From positions 1,991,501 through 2,055,500 of the forward strand of contig CM036629.1 in the NCBI GenBank assembly GCA_020746105.1: a DNA stretch of 64,000 nucleotides, given 5' to 3'. This DNA comes from Trogon surrucura. Lineage: Eukaryota; Chordata; Aves; Trogoniformes; Trogonidae. How positions within the stretch are numbered: the first letter of the stretch is position 1; every line of letters begins with the position of its first letter. A program made the position numbers and the translations under genes. Shown here piece after piece: positions 23,190 through 35,000 of this stretch. The notes under the pieces are model-generated. The model was given only the letters and a program-made list of their open reading frames with translations. It made no database searches and had not been told where the DNA came from.

Positions 23190-23766
23190 TTTTCACGATA
23201 ACCCAAAGCATTGTTTGAGAAAAGCGCAGCCTCCCCGCATCTTCCTCCGGCAGCGCTGGGCAGAAGCGCCGTTGGCACGTCCAATGGCAACTCCAAACCC
23301 ACCAGCTGGACCAGTTTCCTTCAAGGCATCAGACTGCTCCAAAACCGTGCTGTGCTCTCACCAATGATCAATCATCCCCTAACTCGAGGCTGCTGAATCC
23401 CATCAGGACCGAGGCCATTTTCCGAGCATCTTTTATCCTCCCGGTTTGTCCGACTGAACTCTGCGCTTCCCCCATAGTGGTAGGAATTTCCTGCTCCCCG
23501 AGACAGCAATAAATACTTGAATATGCTAAAATATGCTGTGCTTTCCCTCGTGTTTCGGAGAGCGGGTCCTGGGTTTCTCCAAGAACCACGCGGTGCTGCC
23601 CATCGCCCGCGGCACCTCTCCCAGCCCACCCTTGCTCCCCACCCCGGTGCATTTTCCAAGGAAATCTTGGCACCAAGCTACCAGCATTTTTCATCGGGGA
23701 GAAAATTTCCAATTCAGCAGGATTTCTCAGAGCCTGAGAACAAAATCTTTCTTTTTTCTTTCTTTC

Positions 23767-23783
23767 TTTTTTTTTTTTTTTTT
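23767..23783. repeat. T17 homopolymer
   Basis: Seventeen T preceded by a CTTTCTTTCT pyrimidine tract. Confidence 0.9.
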
Positions 23784-24358
23784 AAATAGAAATCTTTCTC
23801 CCTGTTGCTGCTCTATTTCTAATTCTTAATTGGACGAGGCAGGTTCTTTCCTATTTCCAATAGGGCTGTGCAAAATTAAGGGATCCATTAGCTTTGCAAA
23901 GAGGGAAAAAAAAAAAGCAGCCTTCTCAAATGATTTTCAAATTCTTCCTTGGAACACATGTGCTCTGTGGCAGGGTAATTTTGTTTAGTGTAATTCACTT
24001 GTGCTAATTTCCTGTAAGTCTTGCAAGATATATGACTATATTTTTTGGTTATTTTCCACATATATTCAGCACTAATTTCCCTCGGAGCAATATTTATGTG
24101 CAAAATATCCCCAGAGACAGCGGAGTGGGTTTGTTTTTTTTTTTTTTCTTTGCAGGAACAGTGGAAATGCCCAGTGGATCAGGTCACTGGCTCGTTGAAC
24201 TCGGCGTTCATCAGAGCTAGCAGGGAGCTGTTATTCCAAAATACATAGACGCTGCCTCAAACACAACCCCAACTTTCCCCAAGGTCTTGAGCTCTCGGAA
24301 CTGTAGCTCTAATTAGGCTGGGTGACTTCATTTCAGCAAATTGCTCATAACTGAAAAA

Positions 24359-24378
24359 TGCTGTTTCTGTAAACAGCA
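24359..24378. promoter_or_regulatory. 8-bp hairpin containing a forkhead-type motif
   Basis: TGCTGTTT and AAACAGCA form a perfect 8-bp inverted repeat around CTGT. The sequence TGTAAACA, the classical forkhead (FOX) core, spans 24368-24375. The surrounding 150 bp are AT-rich with a TAATTA core and a TGACTTCA element. An enhancer role is inferred from motif clustering only. Confidence 0.25.
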
Positions 24379-27322
24379 AGCTATTGGCGAGCAGGTTGCA
24401 CGGTGACTATTAGCGGGATAGTTTTTTAAGACAGATGCTCAAAATGAATAAAAACTGATGAGCGGGCAGATACCCGGGTAAGAAAAGGCTTGCCTGGAGA
24501 TGCACACACAGGAGCAGAAAAGCTTCAGCCACCAAACTCAAAAGAAGCCTTTGCCCCAGGAAGGGAGATCCCTTAATTCAAATCCTCGCTCCTGGCCCCC
24601 AAAATCTCCGTGGTCTCCCCACGACAGCTGCTGGGCGCAGGAGCATCTCCTCCTGTGTGCCCTTTCCATCATGCAGGAGGGCTTTGCACCCTTCTGCATC
24701 GTTTTTCTTTGAACTTGTGGCTTCTTTTCCTTGATGGAACCCTGGTTTCAAGTCGACGCAAGGTAAATACCACCCCCTTGGGTGTTTTTTCTGGCTTCAG
24801 CTGCCGACGTCCAGAGCCCATCTTGAGCCCTGGCTATAATTTACTTTCACCTCCAGGTGGAGCGTTCCTGCTGCTCTCGCAGGGCTGAGCCCCGCAATCC
24901 CACAGCCTCAGGACCTCAACCAGACACCACCCTGAGAAGAAGGGGAAAAAATACCCAAACCCACCCGTGCACAAATCCCACCTGCACCTTCCTGGTTGCT
25001 AAGAAACAAGAGATCCCTTCACGCCGAGGCACCCAAGCACCATCACCCCTGCCTTGGCGCGCCTGAGACCCACCACCACCCTCCTTCCACGGTGGGAGCA
25101 AGGATGTTCTGCAAAGGATGGGATTTTGGGGATGTCCGGAGCAGTGGATGTGATGAAGGGATGCAGGTCTCGAGCATCCTCCCTGCAGCAGCGTTGGCTC
25201 CCCGCTGGCAGCAGAACAAGAGAAAGTGTTTTATTCCAGGGGGGATTTTTCATGCTCCGAAAAGCAGAACGGGAAAGCCGGTCGCAAGCCAGGGAGGAAA
25301 AATTGCAAAACAGGAGCGGAGAGGAGGGGAGACCTGGATCAAAAACCCACCCTCTTCACTTACAGGAAGGCAATTGGGAGCAAGCGTGGTGCGGAAATGA
25401 CCTTCCCAAAATAAAGGGAATTTAATGCTAACCAAAACACCCAGACGCAGATGAACTTGATCGTACTGAGGTGAGCGAAGGTCGTTAAATAAACGGCAAT
25501 AGTCAAAGGGTTGAGATCGGGGAAAATGTTCAGCTATCACTACTTAGCGAAAAAAAAAATAAACGTCGGGGATTGCACGGCAAAAAGTTGTCTGAAACAC
25601 TGAGACAAAGAGAAAAAAAACCCCAAATATGAGTCTTTGCTGACACGTAACGTACATAATGGTTCTTTCAGAAGGACGTGGGCAGGGGTTAGGAGCTGGT
25701 TAGGAAGGCAACGCGGCGACGGAAGGGGGAATTCTAAGGCCCTTTATACGCATTTGCCTTCTCTGATTTCTTACTCTTCCGCACCGTCGCCCCAACACCA
25801 CCACAAAAGGTGTCAGTGTTGAGTGTGGTTGGTGTAACCATTGACGGCCACGGGCTGCTCCTCGGCTGCTGGCTGACCCTTGCGTTTCATCTCCCACTAT
25901 TGCAATTAGCTCCCCTAATTGCAAAGGGCGCTGGCTCGTGCGCACGGCTGCCCTTTTCAACCGTTTGCAGCTCTACGGTATAAAACGGGATATAAATTTT
26001 TATACTATTACTCCGGTTTCCCTTCCAATCAGCTTGGCAGGAGCCTCTGCGTTTTTTTTAAACAGATGATCCAGGGTTCAGTTCTCGCTGATGAATTTCA
26101 CGTTCGTTTGGCCACTGCAAGAAAACCCGTGCTGAGAAGCATACGCAACTTTTCCGCCTCCGTGTAAACCTGATGCCCTGGAAACCAGTCGCGAGCATTT
26201 GCATTGAGGGATGCTCACACCGGGCTCGATGGTGGTGGTTGGTATTTGCAAAGGTGGCCCTGACACTTCTGGGACCCATAAAAATCGAAATTGGCCAGTG
26301 AGTCATCTGGAGCTTCTGACCTCGAATCACTTCTCAGCCTCCCAGATGGGGAGTTTCACTGGTTTTAAAGCACGTGTGCTGAATAAAGCACTTTGAGCCA
26401 ATCTTTTCCATTACACCTGCACTACAGAAGCATTTTTGCAGAGTGGGAGAGCAGGAGGGTAATTTTCCCAGTGTGAACAGGCAAGGGCCCATCACGCATC
26501 CGAACACAGGGTTTAGGAGGGGGAGTGGATGCAGAATTGTGGCACCCTTGCTGCAGGAAGACTCGTTGGTGGAGCGATCACTTGGAAATGCAAGGGAATA
26601 AATCATCCTCCCCGAGTCACAAGTCTATACCAAAGAGATACCAAGACTGAAAAAATATATCAATTAAAACCGGAGCTAAAAATCGCAGGTAAAACCCCCC
26701 TCAAGAATCAACGGGGATGGGCGTCTGACTCTTGTAGCTGCTTTTCCAAGTGTTATCTGGAGCTCTTAATGCCAGCAAAACCTCTGCTGGGCTCTCTCCA
26801 TTTCCCTGACTCATTAGACGTCTGGTCAAGAAAACAGCAGGCCACTGGATGCTTGTCAAACCCCATAGAAGAAAGCGATAAAGTCATTTATTCTACACAG
26901 GAATCAAAACCAGCGCATACAAATTTCCGCTCCCAAAAACATTTCGATGATTAGCTTTGATTAATGGCGCTGCCAGAGGATCATTCATCAGTATTAACTA
27001 ACAACATCTTTTTCCACGTTATTTCCAACTCCCTAGAAGCTGGAAAGTGAAATACGCTCCTTTCTTACGACATTCTTTTTACCCCGTTCCCATCTGCGAG
27101 CTGGTTTTGTGGGTTTTTTAGGGTTGCCCTGCTCAGATACAAGGGGGTCTCTATTTGGACGCTCTGGTCCTTCGTTAAGAGGCCGTGGGCATCTCTTTTG
27201 CATTTGTCATTGTAGGGTTGCATAGGTGCACCCCTTACTGGAAGGTTGCTCGGTGTTGTTGAGCTTCTAGAGTGATTTTTTTTTTTTCTCTCCACTTTCT
27301 CTTTTTTTTTTTTTCCCTGCAG

Positions 27323-27621
27323 GAGAGAACTGCCATCAAGCCCTGAATTCAGAAATCGCAGCCTGCAATGCTGGTTTTGCAAAGATAACGGCGCAAGAAA
27401 AAATTAAGTCAGGTTTTGGGCTCTACCAGCATCTTACCACTACCGAAGACAAAGGGAGGGCAGAGACACGGCCCACGCTTGCAGGACCTCGAGCTCTGCG
27501 TTCTCCTGGAGCATCCAAGGAAAACATGGAAACAAAGCCCAGTGTCACATACACACGACCTCGATGGCCAAAATCTCTGGGCTGCCCCGGGTATTTTCTG
27601 CAGGATTTGAGTACGGGCTGA
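27323..27621 (+). other. Possible exon: strong acceptor plus 98 open codons
   Basis: T13-CCCTGCAG (AG at 27321-27322) is a near-ideal 3' splice site. In the frame starting at 27325 the sequence is open for 98 codons to TGA at 27619-27621. It opens ENCHQALNSEIAACNAGF and contains one internal Met about 68 codons in. There is no start codon near the 5' end, so it would have to be an internal or terminal exon. The opposite strand is also open over part of it (27423-27962, 179 codons). No family is recognised and no poly(A) hexamer follows closely, so a chance open frame remains possible. Confidence 0.15.
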
Positions 27622-29125
27622 AAATTTGGGTTTCTCCAGAGGAGTTCAGTGAAAAAGTGAGGCATAACCTTGGCACACCCCGTAAGTAGCATCACAAGAA
27701 CATACGACCTAGTGGAACTTATAAATTGGGAAAGGGTGGCTCCTTTATGGCTGCAGGAATCAGAGAGCAACTGCTGATACCCAGGCTGGCCGACAGCCTT
27801 CAAGCAAACAAAAAACTCACAAGCAAAGTCCACGCACAAGGCCACGGCACAGAAAATGTTCAGGAAAAAATAAGAAGCTGTTTTCTTACCGTTCCTTGGC
27901 TGGGGCCGTGCTCCAGCGGGCAGCAGAGCTGCCTCGGGGCTAAGCTGTGCTCCTTCTCCCACTCCAGTCGCAGCTCCTCACCTGCTGCTGGACACCTGTG
28001 GGACCAAAAAAACCCCAAAACAATAATTAAGAGATTTTGTTAGCACACAGAAAGGTCCGTGTCATCACTCCTCTGTTTCATCACTCATCATTTTATCTGG
28101 GGGTATTAGCAATTCGAACAGCAACCAGGCAAAGCACCTAAGAAATTTGAGAAGAAAAAGCTGAAAGGCAGAGCAAACATCACTTGGAGAGGTCCTAACA
28201 TCTGTCCTCCCTCTGTGAGGCTGTGAAGGACCTTCTGTCAAGCTACCCATCTTCTTCTGACTGAGGTGATGCTGTGGATGGAGTCGGGACCTCCTGTAGC
28301 CCCCAAAACTTTGATTCTTTCCCCAAATGCCTTCCAGTCTTTCAAGTTACCAGCCAACCCCTTGGGAGAAGCAGTTGCTCCAGGCTTGGGGAGACGAAGT
28401 GGTGAGGACCCAACTGTTCCTCTCCAACACTATCTTCCAGCTAAGTTGGGGCACTTCCAGGGGATCAGAGGGGGCAACAATAAAGCTCAGGAACATGCAG
28501 GACCCTTCCCTCTGCTACCTCCTCTTCCCCAGTCCACCTCCAAACCCGAATGGTGGAGCAACCAGAGACCTCCTTGACGCACCTCCCATGGCAGGGGTTC
28601 CCCAGCCTCCCCCATGGCAGACCTGCCCACGGTGATGGGCAGAGGGGCCAAGTTTCCAACCCCCAGGCTTTCACTGCAACTTGCCAGGGGTCAGCTTTCT
28701 GCCGAGCCGCAGAGAGCAACCATCATTCTTCTGACAGCTCGGGGAGGCTTTTCCAGACCGCTGGACTCGCTTTCTGTCACTGCGGATAGGAAAAAATCTC
28801 CAGTCATCCAAAAAATGGATTCCAGCGGGCCCTCCAGGTAATTCTTAAACCTGGAGACAGGCCTAGAGAGTGATCATTCCCCTCTTAATCCCTTAAAAAC
28901 ATCCATGGGAATGGCAAGCCCCATCTCTCCCTGTTTGGAGTCAGACAGACAAAGGCTGCCTCGAATCTTGGCTCTCCCAAGAGTTTAGTTTCAGGTCAAC
29001 GAGCCGATGAAGAATAATTGCATCGGAGGAATGGCACATGCCATCGCTGTGATGTGATGCGGCTGGAAGGGCTTCCCCCAGCTGATGGTTGGCTCCTGGG
29101 CCACATTATTCCTAAACTGCCTGGA

Positions 29126-29270
29126 AATCATAAAATCATTTAGGTTGGAAAAGACCTCCAAGATCTTTGAGTCCAACTGTCAACCCAGCAATGCCAGGTC
29201 CACCACCAAACCGTGTCCCTGAGCATCACATCTACACGTTTTTTAAGGACCTCCAGGGATGGCGACTACG
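29126..29270 (-). mobile_element. CR1 LINE 3' fragment
   Basis: The CR1 3' end lies on the minus strand. Read from the left, it shows the reverse-complemented terminus (ATCATAAAATCATTTAGGTTGG), then AAAGACCTCCAAGATC, GTCCAACTGT and ACCACCAAACCGTGTCCCTGA. Similarity fades after the 'CTCCAGGGATGG' block. Only 3' untranslated sequence remains. It belongs to the same type as the copies at 50048 and 52985. Confidence 0.9.
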
Positions 29271-29928
29271 AGGACTTCATCCAGGCACTGGAAGCCCCCA
29301 GAGATGTGCCCAACCCATGACCCTTCACTTCTTTTTTCCATCAGCATGCATTTAAATTTATGTGTTATCATAGCGTATAATACATTTATAATGTTTATAA
29401 ATGCACTCTACCTGTTTGTGTTTATTTATGGTTTTGCGTTAAGCTAATATTAAGGCAGGTGTCACAACCACGTAGTAGGTAGATCGCAATGGTAAGAAAA
29501 ATAAAACTAATAATTGCCCACTCTTTCATGCTTCAGGCATAATGGGAACAACGGGAAGAAAGCACGATATCCTACCACCTCCTACCAAAGCCAGGGATGG
29601 CAGGGACCAAATCCAGACACGGCAGTGTTTCTAGGGATTATTGTGTTGAAAATGAAGATTACAGGATCCAAGGACAGAGAAACTAGGCACCAGCCCTCCT
29701 CTTTAACTCTGCAGATGACTTGTTGGAACAAGCGCAAGTGCCATCTGAGACGTCCCTTTACCCACTGCATCCGTGGATGATCACAGAGCGTTAGAGGGTT
29801 AAAGTTTCTCCTCCAAAAGCCTTTGTGGTAACCACCACCCAAGTCCCACCAGCACTGCTGAGAGTCCCCAGCTCCAATTCTGTGCAGAATCTTTCTCGTC
29901 CCTTTTCCTCCACCCCTTAAAGACTTTC

Positions 29929-30212
29929 ATTCACATTCACAGAATCACAGAATGTCAGGGATTGGAAGGGACCTCGAAAGATCATCAAGTCCAATCCCCC
30001 TGCCAGAGCAGGAATGCCTAGACTATGCTACACAGGAACGTGTCCAGGCAGGTCTTGAATGTCTCCAGAGAAGGAGACTCCACAACCTCCCTGGGCAGCC
30101 CGTGCCAGGGCTCCGTCACCCTCACTGAGAAGAAGTTTCTTCTCGAGTTTAAGCGGAACCTCTTATGTTCCAATTTCAGCTCATTACCCCTTGTCCTGTC
30201 ATTGATATCACC
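29929..30212 (-). mobile_element. CR1 LINE 3' fragment
   Basis: About 280 bp of CR1 lie on the minus strand. The left end carries ATTCAC/AGAATCACAGAATG terminal repeats, followed by GATTGGAAGGGACCTCG and CCCCCTGCCAGAGCAGG. The right end stops abruptly at the CCTTGTCCTGTCATT block. It is very similar to the plus-strand copy ending at 36550: by eye about 15 mismatches over ~248 bp, mostly transitions. Confidence 0.95.
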
Positions 30213-31710
30213 TATCACCTCCCAGCTCAGTCCTTTGGTAGGTCTAAGTCATCGCAAAAGATCCAGCCCCGTTTGTATGCACCCAATCCCAAGAAAATAA
30301 AAGTAGGTCCTACGTGAATGAGGTAAAGGAAAGGAGGAGAGAAAGCATGACTCTAGCAGTTTTCACAGCATTCGGCAGGGCTGGAAACAGCGACGGCAAT
30401 AATTGCCCCGTAACCTCCTGAAAACTGCTTGTCACAGATTTTTCCGAACGCCGAAAAATACAGAGATACGTATTTGTAAGTAACCACCAGACTCAATCGG
30501 CTCATCTCGACCAAATACTCCACAATGACATTATTCCACAATGGCATAATCCTTAAAGAAAAACCACAGCATTCTTGGACCCCAAAGAGAAACTCGACAC
30601 ATGTAATACCTAATACTAGAGTGTACTTTATACCCTGTTTTCCTATGAGTCATTTTCCATCCCGCTGTCTGTTGAAAAATGCGCTTTTTTTTTCGTTGTT
30701 GTTGTTTATTTATTAAAGATTCTCCCAATGGCTTTATTAATGACAGAAGAAGGGAAGGAACGAGGCAGAGATTTGGCATCCCGGAGACCTGCCACCAAAT
30801 CTGGTCTAACTAAAGCCATCTGCCCGGGACAGGAGCCGCGGCCACCAGACCCGCTGCCAAAATCAGATGTTAAAGGGACAGTGCTAGAGGGGACTTTGTA
30901 TTTTAAAGCAAAAAAAGAAAAAAAAAAAAGAGAAGCATGCTTTTTAATGTAGTGGGAGGGAGACGGGATGGAAGGCTGTTGTTTTGTTTTCACTGTCGAA
31001 GCCCAGTTTTCTTGGCACAAATGGAAACACCCCCCAGGCCTGTCTGGAAGAAGCTGTGCTGGGGCAGCTTTTCAGGCGGCGCAAGAAAACGGGCAAACAA
31101 AACCATGCACCGACCCCAAAAAAGCCAAACTGGTTGATCCAGCTCGATTGTCAGAAGCAAAGGCTCAGTCCAGCCCTTGCCCACAGAGCAGGACACATTA
31201 AAACCAGCAAGAGCCAGTCCAGTGTCATCCCCATGGGTGCAAGGTCAAAGATAAATCACCCATTTGTTGAATAAATACTTCCGACGGTGCTTTTTGGTCA
31301 GTCTTTACAATCTCAACACCTCAAGCCTGAGCCGTTGGGGCTTATTTTCCAATTCAATCTCGGCGAGACCCAAACCACTGTAGAGTGGCTGCATCTTGGA
31401 TGTTACAAGGAGGTGAAGGGCGTTGGATGGAGTCGGGGCTGCCGAGATTAAACTGGAAAACAAGCTGGGTGTTAAGACTTCCTCGAGGGAAAGAAGAAGA
31501 AAGGTTTGCAGGCAGGAGTCTCAGGCGTGCTCCAGTTCTGGTTAGCCAAACCCAGCTGATGGCTATGGAGAGGCACTCATCCTAGCGTGCTCCACCGTGG
31601 CTGAGCTACACAAGACTGACGGTCACCACCTCATTGGCTGAACAACCAGAGATCACTGAACAACATGACCCATCTGTGCTAGAGAGAGATGAAACAAGAT
31701 ACGACGCAGA
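30213..31710. other. Unique non-coding sequence between CR1 copies
   Basis: No gene recognised. There is a short A-rich low-complexity tract near 30907-30932 and no other repeat that I can identify. Confidence 0.6.
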
Positions 31711-32070
31711 GAAGATAAGACTCTGGGGGGACCTTATCACTGCCTGCTAGTACCTGAAAGGAACCTACAAGGAGGCTGAGAGGGACTTTTTACAAGAGTG
31801 TCCAGTAATTTGACACGGCGAAATAGATTTAAATTGAAGGAGAATAGATTTAGACTGGATCTGAGGAAGAAATTCCTCAGTCTGAGGGTGGCAAGACTCT
31901 TGACTAGATTGCCCAGAGAGGCTGTGGATCTCCCTGGAGATGTTCAAGGCCAGGCTGGAGGAGGCCTTGAGCAACTTGGACTGGTTGAGAGGCGTCCCTG
32001 CCCATGGCAGGGAGTTGCATTAGATGATCTCTGAGGTTCCTTCCAACCTAAGACGTTCTATGATTCTGTG
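31711..32070 (+). mobile_element. CR1 LINE 3' fragment
   Basis: About 360 bp of CR1 lie on the plus strand. It starts in the last coding block (GGGGACCTTATCACTGCCTG, corresponding to GDLI..YYLK residues), passes through AATAGATTTAGACTGGAT, TTGCCCAGAGAGGCTGTGG and a GGCCTTGAGCAACTTGG block, and ends TTCCAACCTAAGACGTTCT-ATGATTCTGTG. The 'GCCTTGAGCAAC' block makes it the same type as the short copy at 14481. It is diverged and has no coding capacity. Confidence 0.93.
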
Positions 32071-35000
32071 GTGTGCAGGAGATCAGGTTAACCCACGGTT
32101 GTGATCCATGCAACAGGCACCATGAACCAAAGGACCCGCAGGAGATACGCTCGCCTCCCGATGCCAACTGTGCCACCGCCATGAAGGAGCACGTTGTGTG
32201 GAGTTCTTGGCATGCAGTGGGACTTGCTGTTCATGTTAAAACTAATAATCACTGGTTTAAAACAACAACATCCGGACTACTGCTGCTTCAAATAGAGGTT
32301 CTGTCTTCTCCAGCTTCAGCCAAAACCAAAGGATTAACTCAAATATACGCCGTTACACACACGCATCAGAAACAAGTGACCCGAGCAAGACAGCCAAGCC
32401 AGCTCTTCTGACCTATCTGCGGTGCTGACAGGAGATCCCCGGTGCAAATGTTGCACGTTCGCCTTACATTTGTTCTTAAACAAAATGAGCAAAGGTTAAA
32501 ACTAAGTTCCTGGAGGAGGGCACATTTGCTTTCCAGATGGTAACAAAATATGAAGGTCTTCTCTGTGAGCAGAATGGACAAACAGATGCTCTGCAGCCCT
32601 AACATCATTTTGACCCTCGCGCTGTACAGTACACATATGCTTTTTTCCCTCGGGCTCATGCATCAGGGATGGAGTTTGGAACTAGCAAAGCAGAGTGCAG
32701 GGAGGGCACCTCACTCGTATGGGTTGTGGTCTTATATTGCACCAAGCCCACCGAGGCTCACCCTATAGCTCAAGCACTTTCCCACAGCCCTGGTGCAAAG
32801 CTCAACGTTGGGATGAAAACCCCGTTTGTGGCCCATAGCGTTTCATTTCTAATGTTTGGCATAACCCTAAAGTGACTCAAGAGTAGTCTCTGAAAATACG
32901 AGGAGGTCTGTTAGGGGAAGAAGAGAAAATAGACCCAAGGCTGGGATCGATACCAGTTTAATGATACTTCTCAGGACAACTGGGTTGCCTTTGCTGATTT
33001 CTAAGAAGCACACAAAAAAAGTTCCTCATCCATCTGTTTCTCTTGGAAAGAAGCACCAAGGCTCAGTGGAGCAGGTTGTCTTCAGGGGCAGCAGCTTCCC
33101 ACTCTTCAGCAACGTGCTTTAACTGGGGATTGCTGTTACAGGCATGCTGCACTGAGAGCAGAGAGCTAGTGAAAGGCTGCGAGAGGAGAATCAGGAAACC
33201 AGGGAACAGATTTTTACCGTCTACCATTAGCACTAGTCCTGCCCAAGCCACACCTGGTCACGCAAGGGAGAGGCAGAGCTCTTTGAGCCTCCATCCTGCC
33301 ATCAGCGAGCAGTTTGGTGACCGTGCTCCGGGTCCCACAACGAGGAAGATGCACATTGCACCTTCATCCAGACAGCAGAGCAGAACTCCCCCACGGAATG
33401 CACTGTGCAAAATCTCAAAAAGGAAAAAAAAAACCAAACCACCCAAACCCAAGCCCAAACCAACAGGGCCATGGCCCAGAGTCAAAGCGCCTGGGTCCTA
33501 CGGTCCTGGAAGCAACACTGCAGACTGAAAGCTGCAACGATTCCCAGTTGTTTCTGTTTTGTTTTTTTAGCCTAATTTCTTTCAGGCTGTCTATAGCTGT
33601 ATGTCCTCCACAGAGCCAAGCATAAATCTAGTCAAATCCTGACTTACCCTAAAGCAAAGAAATGTCCTTATTGTTATTCTAGCCAGGAACACATGCCCTT
33701 TTATCGGCCCGAGAAGTGCAATCAATACCCTCGGAGCAAAGGTGCTGCCCACCTGCCACCTTCTCTTCCCACAGAGAGATTGAGCTTCTTACAACCTGTT
33801 TTTTCCTAGGTATGAACTGCCAGGTAAGAGCAAAGGTCCCCGATGGCAGGAGAACCCCCCAGCTGCACCTTTTGTATCTCACTCCAAGGGCTGAAGCTAA
33901 TGCAACGTGAAAGCTATTACCCAAGCGCACAGGAAAGCTAATTCTCCAGGACAATCTGAAACATGCAAATATAACCATGATCTTTGCCATTTGCAACACA
34001 ATGGAAAATTGCTAATAAAAGTTCCTATTGTGTCGGGGATGTAACGCAAACCGCACGGTATTTCTCTCTCCCTCCCTCCTCCCTCCCTTCCCCTTTGCAG
34101 CCAAGGCAGCTAAAAATGGCTTAAAACCTCCCAGCTCAAATGCTCGAGGTCAAAGAGTGATGCTGAAGCACCACAACTAAAAGTCTGAAGACCGTCTAAT
34201 GCACAGCCCAGACTGAAAACCCAACTCCTTGCTTTGAGGGCCATGAGTTTTCCCAAGGGTCCTTCCAACTCTCACTTCCTCCCTCCCCAGGTTTTTAGGC
34301 TCGAGGAATGAAGCGGCAGCAGAAGGATGGGGTCAAGCAGGTGAGAAGAGGCGAGCACAGCTCACACCTCTGCCCTGCTTCCTCGTACGGGCAGTTCTCT
34401 CGCCCACTTTGTGCTCTTCCCCCATAGCATCCCTTCTCCAAGCCCTGGAGCTCCACACCATTGGCATCTCTGCCCTGTCCCAGCCCCTCCTCCAGCCCTT
34501 CTATGGGACAAGAGTGTAGGATTAAATCGTGGCTGACACGAGATGCAAAACCCAGCGCAGTTGAGGATCTTGACAGGCTGTCAGAGAAACACTCGTTAAA
34601 GGGCAATTGGGGGCAATTAAGAGATTTCAGCTGAAACCAGTGGCTTCGGCGTTTCACCGAGGCAGCCAAATGGCTTTATTTCTGTGTATTTGTTGATAAT
34701 CTCATTATTTACAGGACCCATGTGCTCTCCATTACCTTCCATATTCCAATATTGAAGGGACAGCTGAGGCTGGTTAGCCTGTTTGTAACGGGTCCATCTT
34801 CAGCTTTTTGGTATTTCCTCGTCAGCACGTGACTAAATCAACACACTCCTCGTCCCACTTTTAAAAAAAAAAAAGCCCCTCCAAGGAACTGCACTAAGCA
34901 ACTACCTCCTCCAGCAATTCCTAACCCACACACTTTATAGGGTTTAGTTAAAAAAAAGCCAAAGTAAAACCTGTTTGACTCCTGCCATTGTCCACCGGTG

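Larger units (their letters stand above)
23190..29125. other. Unique non-coding sequence with isolated splice-like signals
   Basis: No CR1. The block contains T runs at 23767-23783 (17), 24134-24147 (14), 27276-27287 (12) and 27302-27314 (13). Two of these lead directly into strong acceptor-like signals (see 24156 and 27323). AT-rich motif-dense sequence lies at 24290-24440 and 26940-27060. No protein family is recognisable. Confidence 0.55.

Noticed and set aside
34256..34275. GGTCCTTCCAACTC, similar to the CR1 terminus
   Set aside because: No further CR1 sequence on either side and no ATTCTRTG end.
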